A stretch of DNA of 64,000 nucleotides from Nocardia sp. MH4 (GCF_019266065.1 NZ_LPNR01000112.1:434001-498000); one strand, 5' to 3'; shown: positions 15,017 through 23,455, counted from the stretch's first letter. The notes: generated from the letters alone by a model not told the origin. Program-made: numbers and translations.

Positions 15017-17008
15017 CTAGACCACCTTGGCGCTGATCAGCATGGTCCAGATCGCGCCCTGATCGACGACCTCGACACCGAGCTTCTCCGCCTTGGCCAG
15101 CTTGCTGTCACCGACGCCGGCGCCGGTGATGAGCAGGTCGGTGTTGGCCGAGACCGAGGAGGCCGCCGTCGCGCCCGCCTGCTCGCACAGGCGCTGGAAG
15201 GTCGGTCGGGCAACCTTCTCCCCCGACCGCGGATCACTGATGGCGCCGGTGATGACGACCGTCTTGCCCGCCAGTGGCGCACCCGCCGCGACGACCGGCG
15301 CGAGGTCCTCCTCGCGCACGTCCAGGCTGACACCGGCCGCGCGCAACCGCTCCAGCTCCGGACGTAGGCGGGTCAGGTGCGCGACCAGGGAGGCGGCGAC
15401 CTTAGGGCCGATGTCCTCCACCGCGACGAGGCGTTCCTCGCCCGCGTCGGCGACCTCCTCCAGGGAGCCGAAACCCGCGCGGGCCAGTCGCGCGGCGGTG
15501 CCGTCGGAGGCCATCGGGATGGCCAGGCCGATCAGCGCGCGACGCAGGCCGACCTGGCGGCTCGCGTCGATCGACTCGATCATCCGCGCGGCCGACACCT
15601 CGCCGATGCGGTCGAATTCGAGCAGGCGCTCCTGGGTGAGGGTGTAGAAGTCCGACGGGCGTTCCAGGATGCCCGCCTCGGCGAGGCGTTCGATCCACAC
15701 CTGCCCGATGGCGTCGATGTCGGCCGCCGCGCGCGAGGCCCAGTGGATCAGCCGGCGCACGGTCTGGGCCGGACAGGCCACATTGGTACAGAACAGCTCT
15801 CGGCTGTTGCCCTGCTCGGTGACCGGCTGCCCGCAGGACGGGCACGCGGTCGGCGGCACGATCTCGCGCTCCTCGCCGGTGCGCGCGGCCGCGTCGAGCA
15901 CGCCCGCCACGAACGGGATCACATCGCCCGCGCGGCGCACCAGCACGGTGTCCCCGATCTTGATGTCGCGGGCGCGGATCACCTCCTGGTTGGCCAGTGT
16001 CGCCTTGGTGACGGTGGTACCGCCGACGAACACCGGCTCCAGCCAGGCGACCGGCACGATCTTGCCGGTCTTGCCCACGTCCCACACGACGTCGGCCAGC
16101 AGCGTGGTCTTCTCCTCCGCGGCGAACTTGAACGCGAGCGCGCCGCGCGGCGAGTTCGAGCGGGTTCCGGCCGCCGCGTACGCATCCCGGTCGGCCAGCC
16201 GCAGCACGGCCCCATCGATGTCGTAGTCCAGGTCGTTGCGGCCCTGTTCGATTTCGGTGATCGCGGCCTGCGCCTGTGCCGCGTCGGCGCACAGCCGCAT
16301 CCGCGCGCCTTCCACGCCCAGCGCGTGCAGGCCCGCGCCGAGGTCGTGCGCGGCGTTGTCATCGGAGGTGTCGAGGTCGAAGCCGAAGAACTGCAGGCGA
16401 CGCTCGGCGACGGTGGCCGGGTCCTTGGCCCGCAGTGTGCCCGCCGCCGCATTGCGCGGATTGATCAGGGGTTTGTCCGGGTGCGCCGCGTTGTAGGCGG
16501 TGAAGGTCGAGCGCAGCATCACCGCCTCGCCGCGCACCTCCACCCGCCCGGGGAGCTCGATCCGGTCGGGTACACCATCGACCAGCGCGCGGACCAGCAT
16601 GGTCACATCGTCACCGGTCGTGCCATCGCCCCGGGTCACGGCCCGCACCAACCGGCCGTCCTCGAAGACCAGTGCCAGCGACAAACCGTCGAGCTTCGGC
16701 ATGACCACCACCGGCTGGCCGGGAAACCGCTGGAAGAACGCTTCGACCTGCTCTGGCTTGGTGGCCTTCTCGAGCGACAGCATCGGCCGCGAGTGCCGCA
16801 CCGGCGCGTGCAGCACCGCGGGGGCGCCGACCTGGTCGAGCGGATTCGGCTCGGGCGTGAGCTCGGGGTGCGCCGCGATCAGCGCACGCAACTCGTCTTC
16901 GATCGTGTCGTACTCGGCATCGGCGACCAGCGGCTCGCCCTGATAGTAGGCGTCGCGCAGCGCCACGATGCGATCGGCGAGTTCTTGGATACGTTCCCCT
17001 GTTTCCAC
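15017..17008 (-). CDS. ligA: NAD+-dependent DNA ligase (LigA family, probably a second paralogue)
   Basis: A full-length 663-residue NAD+ ligase. Domain Ia has PLVADAEYD (about residue 27). The nucleotidyltransferase domain has the adenylated lysine in PKLDG (Lys105), RGDGTTGDD, RGEAVMLRSTF, NPRNAAAGTLR, DIDGAVLRL and AFKFAAEEKTTLLADVVWDVGKTG. It is followed by an OB fold, a four-cysteine zinc finger (CPSCGQP to FCTNVACPAQ), helix-hairpin-helix repeats, and a C-terminal BRCT domain (GKTVVITGAISDPRSGEK). It seals nicks with NAD+. The stretch SLEKATKPEQVEAFFQRFPGQPV before the lysine diverges from housekeeping LigA (usually a SLxNAF-type segment), and the usual gat neighbours are absent. This suggests an accessory ligase. 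Confidence 0.9.
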   Translation of the reverse strand: METGERIQELADRIVALRDAYYQGEPLVADAEYDTIEDELRALIAAHPELTPEPNPLDQVGAPAVLHAPVRHSRPMLSLEKATKPEQVEAFFQRFPGQPVVVMPKLDGLSLALVFEDGRLVRAVTRGDGTTGDDVTMLVRALVDGVPDRIELPGRVEVRGEAVMLRSTFTAYNAAHPDKPLINPRNAAAGTLRAKDPATVAERRLQFFGFDLDTSDDNAAHDLGAGLHALGVEGARMRLCADAAQAQAAITEIEQGRNDLDYDIDGAVLRLADRDAYAAAGTRSNSPRGALAFKFAAEEKTTLLADVVWDVGKTGKIVPVAWLEPVFVGGTTVTKATLANQEVIRARDIKIGDTVLVRRAGDVIPFVAGVLDAAARTGEEREIVPPTACPSCGQPVTEQGNSRELFCTNVACPAQTVRRLIHWASRAAADIDAIGQVWIERLAEAGILERPSDFYTLTQERLLEFDRIGEVSAARMIESIDASRQVGLRRALIGLAIPMASDGTAARLARAGFGSLEEVADAGEERLVAVEDIGPKVAASLVAHLTRLRPELERLRAAGVSLDVREEDLAPVVAAGAPLAGKTVVITGAISDPRSGEKVARPTFQRLCEQAGATAASSVSANTDLLITGAGVGDSKLAKAEKLGVEVVDQGAIWTMLISAKVV

Positions 17009-17249
17009 AGCACACGACGCTACCGATTCCCACCGACACCTCCGACGAGCAGGGTTGGCGGGGGTGGGCGGCTCACGAAATCCTCACGCTGCGGACGGCA
17101 GTATCGGCAGCGATCAGGTTCCGGCCGTGTCCGGTCTCGCCGACCGAGCGCACCCGACACCCGCGGCGGCTCCTCGCGCCCCGCGGAACCGCACCGCCGA
17201 GCTGCCCTCGCGGTGCGGATCGCGCCGTGGACGCGACCGCTCCTGATCC

Positions 17250-17285
17250 GGCGCACCCGCCGACTGTTCCTCCGGCGGGTGCGCC
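17250..17285 (-). terminator. hairpin terminator downstream of the M48 protease gene; rest of the 298-base gap
   Basis: GGCGCACCCGCC (17250-17261) and its exact complement (17274-17285) form a 12-base stem with a 12-base loop, 22 bases past the protease stop on the minus strand. The remaining part of the gap (17009-17249) holds the presumed ligase promoter; I see no gene in it. Confidence 0.7.
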
Positions 17286-17306
17286 CCCTTCCCACGGCGC
17301 GGGCGG

Positions 17307-18278
17307 TCAGGCCGCGACGGCTCGCCGAATCGCCCGCAGCCGTTCGGTTGTCGGCGGATGGGTGCCGAGCCAGCGGGCACGCGCGGCGAGCAGTGGCGAT
17401 GCGGGAGTCGACTCGTGCGGCAGCCACCTGCGCAGTGCGCCGTGCAGATCGCGGCCGTACCCGAAGTCGACCGCCATCCGATCGGCGGCGAACTCCCCTC
17501 GCCGCGAGCGCGCCGCCGCGCTGAGCGGTTCCAGCACGAGCAGGGTGATCAGGACCGCGACGGTCGGTGCGCCGATGCGCGGCGTCAGCACCGTCGCCGC
17601 ACCCACCAGGAGCGCGGCCGAGATCGCCGACCGGATCAGCAGGCGGACGACACCGGGACCCCGCGCCGCGCGGACAGGGATCTTGCCGATCGCGCGGACC
17701 ACGCGGGCCGGGAGCGAGGCCCAGTCGTCGAGCAGCCGCAGCCGCGGATCGAGCAGGAGGTGATGGCCGAGTTCATGGGCGAGCACGGCGGCCAATTGCC
17801 GTGGCCGCAGCGACCCGAGCGCCCAGCTCGTCACCGCGACCATCCGGGCGGGGGCGGCGAAGGCGTTCAAGGCGGCCGATTGCTGCACCCACAGCGAATA
17901 GGGCCAACCGTCGACGCCGGCCGCGCGGGTGACCTCGGACCAGGCTGACGCGAGCAGGTCCGGCTCCGCGCCGACCGGTGGACGAAATCCGTACGCCGCC
18001 GCCGCTTGTGCCCGATTCGGGTGGAACCACGACGCACTCGCCACACCGCAACCGATCACGAACCACAGCGCGAGCACGATCATCGCCGCCCAGTAACCCA
18101 TACCGACCCCGACCACATACACCAGCACTCCATTGAGCGTCAGGCTCGGCAGCGTCAGCAGAAATCCACCGGCGAATTCGCGAATCCTCCCCACCGGTAG
18201 GAGTTTACGGATACTCACCGACAGGTCGGGCGGTGAGCCGAACCACCATCGCTTGCCGCCCGGTAACCGGCGTGCCAT
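17307..18278 (-). CDS. M48/M56-type membrane zinc metalloprotease
   Basis: A 323-residue membrane protease. Two hydrophobic segments lie near residues 36-62 and 63-82. The zinc motif HELGH is at 168-172 (AVLAHELGHHLLLD), and the third ligand is probably the glutamate in RRGEFAADRMAVDFGYG, as in HtpX/Ste24-type M48 enzymes. Another hydrophobic pair sits between them (about 210-250). It probably degrades membrane or envelope proteins. Actinobacterial versions of this length are often annotated M48 but uncharacterised. Monocistronic, followed by a 12-base hairpin, and divergent from the riboswitch-controlled exporter. Confidence 0.83.
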   Translation of the reverse strand: MARRLPGGKRWWFGSPPDLSVSIRKLLPVGRIREFAGGFLLTLPSLTLNGVLVYVVGVGMGYWAAMIVLALWFVIGCGVASASWFHPNRAQAAAAYGFRPPVGAEPDLLASAWSEVTRAAGVDGWPYSLWVQQSAALNAFAAPARMVAVTSWALGSLRPRQLAAVLAHELGHHLLLDPRLRLLDDWASLPARVVRAIGKIPVRAARGPGVVRLLIRSAISAALLVGAATVLTPRIGAPTVAVLITLLVLEPLSAAARSRRGEFAADRMAVDFGYGRDLHGALRRWLPHESTPASPLLAARARWLGTHPPTTERLRAIRRAVAA

Positions 18279-18306
18279 GGTGGAAGTGAGCCCGGACCTC
18301 GGGCTT

Positions 18307-18350
18307 CCGGACGAGGGGTGCCGTACCCGGAGTGCGACAAGACGGCCCGA
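18307..18350 (+). promoter_or_regulatory. guanidine-III (ykkC-III) riboswitch
   Basis: Bases 18307-18346 match the guanidine-III aptamer as I recall it. CCGGACGAGG opens the element; CCGG (18307-18310) pairs with CCGG (18327-18330); GCCGT (18320-18324) pairs with ACGGC (18342-18346), preceded by GACAAG, forming the class's pseudoknot. The conserved CGTACCCGG and CGACAAGACGGC blocks are present. It ends beside the Shine-Dalgarno run GAGGAGGG (18349-18356), six bases from the exporter ATG, so guanidine binding probably controls translation initiation. The consensus is from memory; an Rfam search would confirm it. Confidence 0.88.
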
Positions 18351-18361
18351 GGAGGGCTCTC

Positions 18362-18676
18362 ATGTCGTGGATTCTGCTGGTCGTGTCCGGATTTCTGGAG
18401 GCCGTCTGGGCAACGGCTCTGGGCAAATCGGAAGGCTTCACCCGGCTCGTGCCCTCGGTGGTGTTCTTCGCCGCGCTCCTGGCGAGCATGGCGGGATTGG
18501 CCGTCGCGATGCGCGAACTTCCCGTGGGCACCGCGTACGCGGTCTGGGTCGGTATCGGCGCGGTCCTCACCGTCGCCTACGCCATGGCCACCGGCGAGGA
18601 ACCCGTCACGGTGGCCGAGCTCGTCTTCCTGACCATGATCGTGACCGGCGTGGTCGGGCTCAAACTCACCCACTGA
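18362..18676 (+). CDS. sugE: SMR-family guanidinium exporter (Gdx/SugE)
   Basis: A 104-residue, four-helix small multidrug resistance protein. The Gdx/SugE signature is clear: MSWILLVVSGFLEAVWA with the essential Glu13, then GFTRLVPSV, then LPVGTAYAVWVGIGAV, ending in GVVGLKLTH. Gdx proteins work as antiparallel dimers exchanging guanidinium for protons. The upstream guanidine-III riboswitch supports guanidinium rather than broad multidrug export. ATG 18362 is chosen over an in-frame ATG at 18332, because the latter lies inside the riboswitch and the former has an ideal ribosome site. Monocistronic. Confidence 0.93.
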   Translation: MSWILLVVSGFLEAVWATALGKSEGFTRLVPSVVFFAALLASMAGLAVAMRELPVGTAYAVWVGIGAVLTVAYAMATGEEPVTVAELVFLTMIVTGVVGLKLTH

Positions 18677-18939
18677 CCACCACGCTCCTTCTTTTCCCTG
18701 ATGACGTCTCGATCACTCCCGATCCGCGTCGTCGGTCCGCGCACGTCCACCGATCTCCGCTTCTCCGCCGACTCCGCGCAACGCTGCCGCAACGGTGGCG
18801 TTGCCTCGATCAGCGCGCGCAATGATGCAGGGGCTGCCATTCTCTCCGCGTTGCGTCCTTGTCGCACAGCACAACCGCTGGCAGAATTGCTCTGAAATTG
18901 CCGAGGTCTCGCTCTTCCCTCCCGCTGAAGGGGCAGTCC

Positions 18940-20274
18940 ATGCCGCAGACATCGACGACGCGACGAATCGGTCGGGCGATGAAGGCGGGAGAACGGAGGC
19001 GGCGTTCGGCCGCACGCGGCAGTGTGTCCGCCGCGATTCTGACGGCACTGGGTGTGGTGTGGCTCGAGGTGCAGAGTGTCGGCGCGGTCGCTCTCGCCGC
19101 GACGACGGTGCTGGTCGTTCCCGGCACCGACACCAGCGACCCGTCGGTGGCCCACAACTTCGAAAGCAATGCCTACCAGAACTTCGTCGCCCCCGGCGCG
19201 GATGGCTGTACGGACAACTCCTGTCCCGGTGTCGCCTTCGTTCCCGTCCCGTACGACGCGTCCCTGTGGCCGGTCATCTCGTCGAAGGGTCCCGAGGCAT
19301 CCTCGGCGAAGTGGAATCCCTCGGTGGCCGACGGTGTGACGACTCTCGGCGCGCTCGCCGCCCGACAGATCGACGCTCCCGCGCACGGCGGCATCGTCGT
19401 CTTCGGCTATTCGCAGGGCGCGACGGTCGCCAGTGCGCAGAAGGCCGCCCTGGCCGGCCTGACACCCCCGGACAAGGATCGTCTGGCCTTCGTCCTCATC
19501 GCGAACCCGAATCGCCCCAACGGCGGAATCATCGAGCGGCCGGTACGTTTCGGGGAGATCCTGATCGCCGACATCAGTTTCGGACCGCCCACCCCGACCG
19601 ACACCGGCATCGCGACAACCGATATCGCCATGCAGTACGACGGCATTTCCGACTTCCCGGCCTATCCGCTCAATGTCGTCGCCGACGCCAATGCCCTGTT
19701 GGGCACCCTGCTCATCCACCCCTCCTATCTGCAGCCGAAAGGCGACGGCGCGGGCAGCCACCCCAAGCCGGGCGCGGCGATCTACGGCTACCCCGATCCG
19801 GCCGACTACCTCGCACAGCAGAATTGCGACGACCATCCCGCGAACTGCCAGGTCCACGGCGACACCACCTACAAGACGATCCCCAGCCCCGAAGGCACCC
19901 TGCCCCTGCTGTATCCCCTGCGCGCGGTCGGACACCACCTGAACCGGACCGACGTCACCGAACCCGTCGCCGCCCTCCTGGAACCGGCCCTGCGCGTAGT
20001 GATCGAAACCGGATACGACCGCACCGATTACGCGGCCCCCACCCCCTTGCATGTCGATCAACCCCTCGACCCCAGCAGAACCGACACCCTCCCGGCGGAC
20101 CTGTCCGTCGCGATCGACCAGGGCATCGCCGCCGCGGCCGCCGACATCGACAACCCGTCCCACACCCCGGATCGAACCCTGCCGCCCGCGGCGGCCCTGA
20201 CGAATCTCGACGACCTCCTCCCGCCGAATCCGATATCACCCCTCCTCCACGATTTCCTCACCCCGGCTCCCTAG
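18940..20274 (+). CDS. secreted PE-PPE-domain alpha/beta hydrolase
   Basis: About 444 residues. A basic N-terminus (RRIGRAMKAGERRRRSAARG) leads into a hydrophobic signal segment (SVSAAILTALGVVWLEV) and a likely cleavage around AVALA, so it is probably exported. The PE-PPE hydrolase domain (PF08237 type) begins TTVLVVPGTDTSDPSVAHNF. The nucleophile is in GYSQGATVASAQ, and HPSYLQPKGDG is also present. In mycobacteria this domain is a serine esterase fused to PE/PPE modules; here it is free. ATG 18940 has GAAGGGG upstream. An in-frame ATG 27 codons earlier is less plausible. The substrate is probably an envelope lipid or glycolipid. Confidence 0.85.
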   Translation: MPQTSTTRRIGRAMKAGERRRRSAARGSVSAAILTALGVVWLEVQSVGAVALAATTVLVVPGTDTSDPSVAHNFESNAYQNFVAPGADGCTDNSCPGVAFVPVPYDASLWPVISSKGPEASSAKWNPSVADGVTTLGALAARQIDAPAHGGIVVFGYSQGATVASAQKAALAGLTPPDKDRLAFVLIANPNRPNGGIIERPVRFGEILIADISFGPPTPTDTGIATTDIAMQYDGISDFPAYPLNVVADANALLGTLLIHPSYLQPKGDGAGSHPKPGAAIYGYPDPADYLAQQNCDDHPANCQVHGDTTYKTIPSPEGTLPLLYPLRAVGHHLNRTDVTEPVAALLEPALRVVIETGYDRTDYAAPTPLHVDQPLDPSRTDTLPADLSVAIDQGIAAAAADIDNPSHTPDRTLPPAAALTNLDDLLPPNPISPLLHDFLTPAP

Positions 20275-20307
20275 CCACAACCGCGGCGACCCCGGACCCG
20301 GCTAGGG
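20269..20307 (+). terminator. weak inverted repeat after the PE-PPE hydrolase
   Basis: CCCTAGCC (20269-20276, overlapping the TAG stop) and GGCTAGGG (20300-20307) are complementary with a 23-base loop that is itself GC-rich. It is a possible terminator, but weaker than the other hairpins in the window. Confidence 0.4.
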
Positions 20308-20344
20308 TCGAACGGACCGGCGTACCGCGCGCCGGGAACGACCC

Positions 20345-20587
20345 GAGCCGAGCGAAAGCACCCGCGCCTGCTACGCGGACGACGTCGCACAGGGCCTCAC
20401 CGATGCCGGTTTGCGGGTGCTGGCGCACCGTGGAATTCGCAGCGTCTGCGACCTGATCGTCGACGACGAGCGCAAGACCGACCCGCACTTCTTCGCCCGA
20501 CTCGAACAGCTGGAACTCGCGATGTCCTCCCGCGCGCCCTACATCTACACGGCGAGGTTCTTTCACCTGATCGCCACGCCGAATTGA
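20345..20587 (+). pseudogene. C-terminal remnant of a class I SAM-dependent methyltransferase
   Basis: In frame from 20345 to the TGA at 20585-20587 the DNA encodes a coherent peptide of about 80 residues. It contains CYADDVAQGLTDAGLRVLAHRG, then DLIVDDERKTDPHFFARLEQLE, and ends SSRAPYIYTARFFHLIATPN. This matches the tail of actinobacterial class I methyltransferases, where ERKTDP and Y-x-TARF-x-HL are typical. The N-terminal SAM-binding half (GxGxG region) is absent. Upstream sequence is non-coding and no start with a ribosome site is visible. I read it as a decayed gene fragment; an active short ORF is unlikely. Confidence 0.62.
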
Positions 20588-20623
20588 GGCATTGTCCGGC
20601 GCGCCCCGAATTGCCCGATGCTT

Positions 20624-20648
20624 CATACGAAACTAGTAGTTTCGCATG
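20624..20648. promoter_or_regulatory. near-perfect 25-base palindrome (operator-like)
   Basis: The core CGAAACT-AGT-AGTTTCG (20628-20644) is perfect. It is extended by CAT (20624-20626) and ATG (20646-20648) across a single mismatch on each side. It lies about 150 bases before the PHA-synthase-like gene. The length and symmetry fit a TetR- or GntR-family operator, but no regulator gene is adjacent. Confidence 0.5.
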
Positions 20649-20796
20649 CTGACCTGGTGGCCACACGGAGACCGGGAGGCGGGCGGCCGCGCGAGGAACC
20701 CGGCGCCCGACCGTCGGCGGCGATTTGCCTGCCGGCGATAAGTCGGACACGATGTCCAGGTAAAATGTGCGGTGGGCACGGGCGTGGAGGTATGTG

Positions 20797-21843
20797 ATGG
20801 TCAGCTGGGACAACGCGGTGCGTAATGTGGGCGCGCTGTTCGGCCCCGGAATCGAGCCGTATGTCCCGACCCCGTCCGAGGTCGTCTACGACCAGCCGCA
20901 TCGGCTGTTGCGACGCTACCGCCGCACCGGCGCGGGCACCGGCAACCCGATCCTGCTGGTGCCGCCGCTGGCGGTGACGATCTCCTGCTACGACCTGCGA
21001 CCCGGCCAGAGCCTGGTCGAGTATCTCCTGGACCTGGGCCGCGACGTCTATGTCATCGACTACGGCGAGATCGGCTGGGCCGACCGGAACCTGGGATTCG
21101 AGGAATGGGTCGACGACATCGTGCCCACCGCGGTGCACCGGGTCAGCGCGGAGCACGCGCACGCCCCGGTCGACGTGATCGGCTGGTCCTTCGGTGGCAC
21201 GATCAGCCTGCTCACCGCGGCCGCCGACCCCGGTCTCCCGCTCGCCTCGATCACCGCGGTCGGCACACCGTTCGACCAGCGCCGCAACGGCCCGATGGCG
21301 CTGGCGCGCTCGGTCGCCCGGCTGACCTCGGGCCGGCTGGTCACCGAACCCGTGCGACTTCTCGGCGGCATACCGAAACATGCCGTGCGCATGGGTTTCC
21401 GGGCCCAGGCGCTCGACCGCGAACTGACCAAACCGTGGTACATCGCCCGCAATGCCGGCGATGTCGAAGCGCTGGCCCGGATGCAGGCCGTCGACCGGTT
21501 CATGGACGAGATGCCGGGGTATCCCGGCCGGTTCTATCGGCAGGTCTATCGCCGGCTGATCGTGCGCAACGAGATGTGGAAGGGCACAGTGCATCTGAGC
21601 CCGGCGCACGCGATCGAGCTGGCCGCGATCACCGTCCCGGTCCTGCTGATCGGTGGCCGCCGCGACAAACTCGCCTCGGCCGCCTCCGTCGCGGCCGGGA
21701 CCGAAGTGCTCGTCGGCGCGCCGGTGCGCTTCGCCGAGGTCGACGGAAGCCATCTGGGCATCATCGCCGGCCCCGGTGCCCGCGATTCCAGCTGGGCGGC
21801 GATCCGCGACTTCCTCGCCGCCGACGTCGCGCACGTCGTCTGA
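20797..21843 (+). CDS. PHA-synthase-like alpha/beta hydrolase (class III PhaC-type fold)
   Basis: A 348-residue alpha/beta hydrolase. The N-terminal region VSWDNAVRNVGALFGPGIEPYVPTP and PILLVPPLAVTISCYDLRPGQSLVEYL (about residues 50-75) resemble class III poly(3-hydroxyalkanoate) synthases. The nucleophile elbow is GWSFGG, with serine where true PhaC has cysteine, so lipase or acyltransferase activity is more likely than polymer synthesis. The acid and histidine regions are IGGRRDKLASAAS and DGSHLGIIAGPGA. GGAGG sits six bases before ATG 20797, which rules out the longer frame from 20767. Acts in the cytosol; substrate unknown. Confidence 0.75.
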   Translation: MVSWDNAVRNVGALFGPGIEPYVPTPSEVVYDQPHRLLRRYRRTGAGTGNPILLVPPLAVTISCYDLRPGQSLVEYLLDLGRDVYVIDYGEIGWADRNLGFEEWVDDIVPTAVHRVSAEHAHAPVDVIGWSFGGTISLLTAAADPGLPLASITAVGTPFDQRRNGPMALARSVARLTSGRLVTEPVRLLGGIPKHAVRMGFRAQALDRELTKPWYIARNAGDVEALARMQAVDRFMDEMPGYPGRFYRQVYRRLIVRNEMWKGTVHLSPAHAIELAAITVPVLLIGGRRDKLASAASVAAGTEVLVGAPVRFAEVDGSHLGIIAGPGARDSSWAAIRDFLAADVAHVV

Positions 21844-21872
21844 CCGGCTGGGTCTTGCTCCGCCGAGTACAC

Positions 21873-22484
21873 CTACGTGCAGCCGCCGAGCCACCACCAA
21901 CCGCCGGACAGCTCGATTTTCGGACAGATCGGGTCGCCGAATCCGTCGTACGGTCCGGGACCGGGCGCACCGCGAAAGTGCGCGTACCCCGTTGCGCCAT
22001 CGGGAATTCCGACGTAGTCGGGGACGAACCGCACCGGGTGTCCACCACTGGTGCCGATGACCGCGACTCGGCAATTCGCCGAAACGAGGCACAGGTGGCT
22101 CGGTAGCGGGCTCCCGTAATAGTCGTCGGGCCTCGCCGGCACCGACGTCGCCGCCACCGCCGCGAACGCAGGCCGCTCGAGCCAGAATCGGGTGAACACC
22201 CCGACCTCCGGCTCCGCGACGAAGAGCGCGGGCCCACCTGTGCCGATCACCGCGAAGACAGCAGTGACCACGACGGGCCACCGCCGCGGGAACCGACGGG
22301 CTCGCCCGATCGCGACCGCGAAGACGACGATCACCACGACCCAGACCAGCACCAGTACCGGTAGGGCGAGCAGCCATAGCTGCGTCACCACCCAGCCACG
22401 ATGCAGGCCGACCATCACTGCCACGAACATCGTCACCGCCGCGCTGATCGGCGGCAGCGCGAACCGGCGCGTCTGCTCGAACAC
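21873..22484 (-). CDS. hypothetical membrane protein
   Basis: A 203-residue protein I do not recognise. Three hydrophobic segments occupy the first half: around residues 10-27 (LPPISAAVTMFVAVMVG), 33-59 (VTQLWLLALPVLVLVWVVVIVVFAVAI) and 69-90. The second half is soluble, with three cysteines (LCLVSANC, DPICPKIEL) and a glycine/tryptophan-rich end (SGGWWWLGGC). It probably faces outside. The start is GTG 22484; an internal ATG at codon 19 is an alternative. It has no partner genes, being convergent with the hydrolase and 128 bases from the SDR. Confidence 0.6.
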   Translation of the reverse strand: MFEQTRRFALPPISAAVTMFVAVMVGLHRGWVVTQLWLLALPVLVLVWVVVIVVFAVAIGRARRFPRRWPVVVTAVFAVIGTGGPALFVAEPEVGVFTRFWLERPAFAAVAATSVPARPDDYYGSPLPSHLCLVSANCRVAVIGTSGGHPVRFVPDYVGIPDGATGYAHFRGAPGPGPYDGFGDPICPKIELSGGWWWLGGCT

Positions 22485-22612
22485 CCTGACAACCTATCCG
22501 GCCGAGGTGCGCGACTCGCGCGGAGAATGTGGCGGACCGGCGAGCGTACCGCCGGACCCGGTCCTCCAGCCGGACATCGTGCCCGGCCGGAAGCCCTGGA
22601 GTGTCGATCAGG

Positions 22613-23374
22613 TCAGCGCGGCGCCATGCGGATCGCGCCGTCGAGGCGGATGGTCTCGCCGTTGAGCATCGGGTTCTCCACGATGTGGCGGGCCAGCGCG
22701 GCGAACTCGGTGGGCTGACCCAGGCGCGAGGGGTGCGGGACCTGCGCGCCGAGCGACTGCAGCGCCTCCTCGGGCAGCGTCTCGAACAGCGGGGTGCGGA
22801 ACAGGCCGGGCGCGATGGTGACGACCCGGATCTTGAAGCTCGCCAGGTCACGCGCGACCGGCAGGGTCAGGCCGACGATGCCGCCCTTGGACGCGGAGTA
22901 GGCGGCCTGGCCGATCTGGCCGTCGTAGGCGGCGACCGACGCGGTGTTGACGATGACGCCGCGCTCCTCACCGACCGGCTCGGTGGCCGCCATGCGCTCG
23001 GCGGCGAGGCGGATCACGTTGAACGTGCCGACGAGGTTGACGTTGATCACCTTGGTGAAATCGGCGAGCGGGAACGCGCCCTTCTTGCCGACCGTCTTGA
23101 TCGCGTTGCCGATGCCCGCGCAGTTCACGGCGATCCGCAGCGGTGCCAGCGATTCGGCGACGTCGAGGGCCGCAGCGACCGCCGATTCGTCGGTCACGTC
23201 CGCCGCCGCGAAGGCCGCGCCCTCGCCCAGCTCCTTGGCGATGGTCGCCCCGTCGGACGACGGCAGGTCGACGATGACGACCTTCGCGCCCTGGGCGTGC
23301 AGTTCCCGCACGGTCGCCAAGCCGAGACCCGACGCACCGCCGGTGACGATCGCGGACGCATTGACGAAATCCAT
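22613..23374 (-). CDS. SDR family oxidoreductase (3-hydroxyacyl-CoA dehydrogenase-like)
   Basis: A 253-residue short-chain dehydrogenase. The NAD-binding motif is TGGASGLG (residues 11-18), NCAGIG follows, and the catalytic YSASK precedes GGIVGLTLPVARDLA. The pattern (PGLFRTPLFETLPEEALQSLG, then DGAIRMAPR at the end) resembles type-2 3-hydroxyacyl-CoA dehydrogenases (HSD17B10 group), which oxidise beta-hydroxyacyl-CoA during fatty-acid or sterol side-chain breakdown. The ATG at 23374 is chosen because the beta-strand SAIVTGG begins right after it. It is divergent from a TetR gene 81 bases away, which probably controls it. Confidence 0.87.
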   Translation of the reverse strand: MDFVNASAIVTGGASGLGLATVRELHAQGAKVVIVDLPSSDGATIAKELGEGAAFAAADVTDESAVAAALDVAESLAPLRIAVNCAGIGNAIKTVGKKGAFPLADFTKVINVNLVGTFNVIRLAAERMAATEPVGEERGVIVNTASVAAYDGQIGQAAYSASKGGIVGLTLPVARDLASFKIRVVTIAPGLFRTPLFETLPEEALQSLGAQVPHPSRLGQPTEFAALARHIVENPMLNGETIRLDGAIRMAPR

Positions 23375-23420
23375 ACCCGTAACTCCTGTTCGATGAGATG
23401 ACTCGTGCTCGGCCGCAATA

Positions 23421-23448
23421 TTGACACACTTCGCCAAAACTGGTTGGC
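23421..23448. promoter_or_regulatory. TetR operator and -35-like box between SDR and TetR
   Basis: TTGACA (23421-23426) looks like a -35 element. GCCAA (23433-23437) and TTGGC (23444-23448) form an inverted repeat around six bases. The site lies just before the TetR GTG, in the intergenic region shared with the SDR gene, as expected for autoregulation and repression of the SDR. Confidence 0.45.
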
Positions 23449-23455
23449 TTTCGCC

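Noticed and set aside
18362..18676. General multidrug (EmrE/Qac) exporter
   Set aside because: The sequence pattern is SugE/Gdx and the riboswitch points to guanidinium as substrate.
20797..21843. True poly(3-hydroxyalkanoate) synthase
   Set aside because: The nucleophile elbow is GWSFGG with serine rather than the PhaC cysteine, so polymer synthesis is unlikely.
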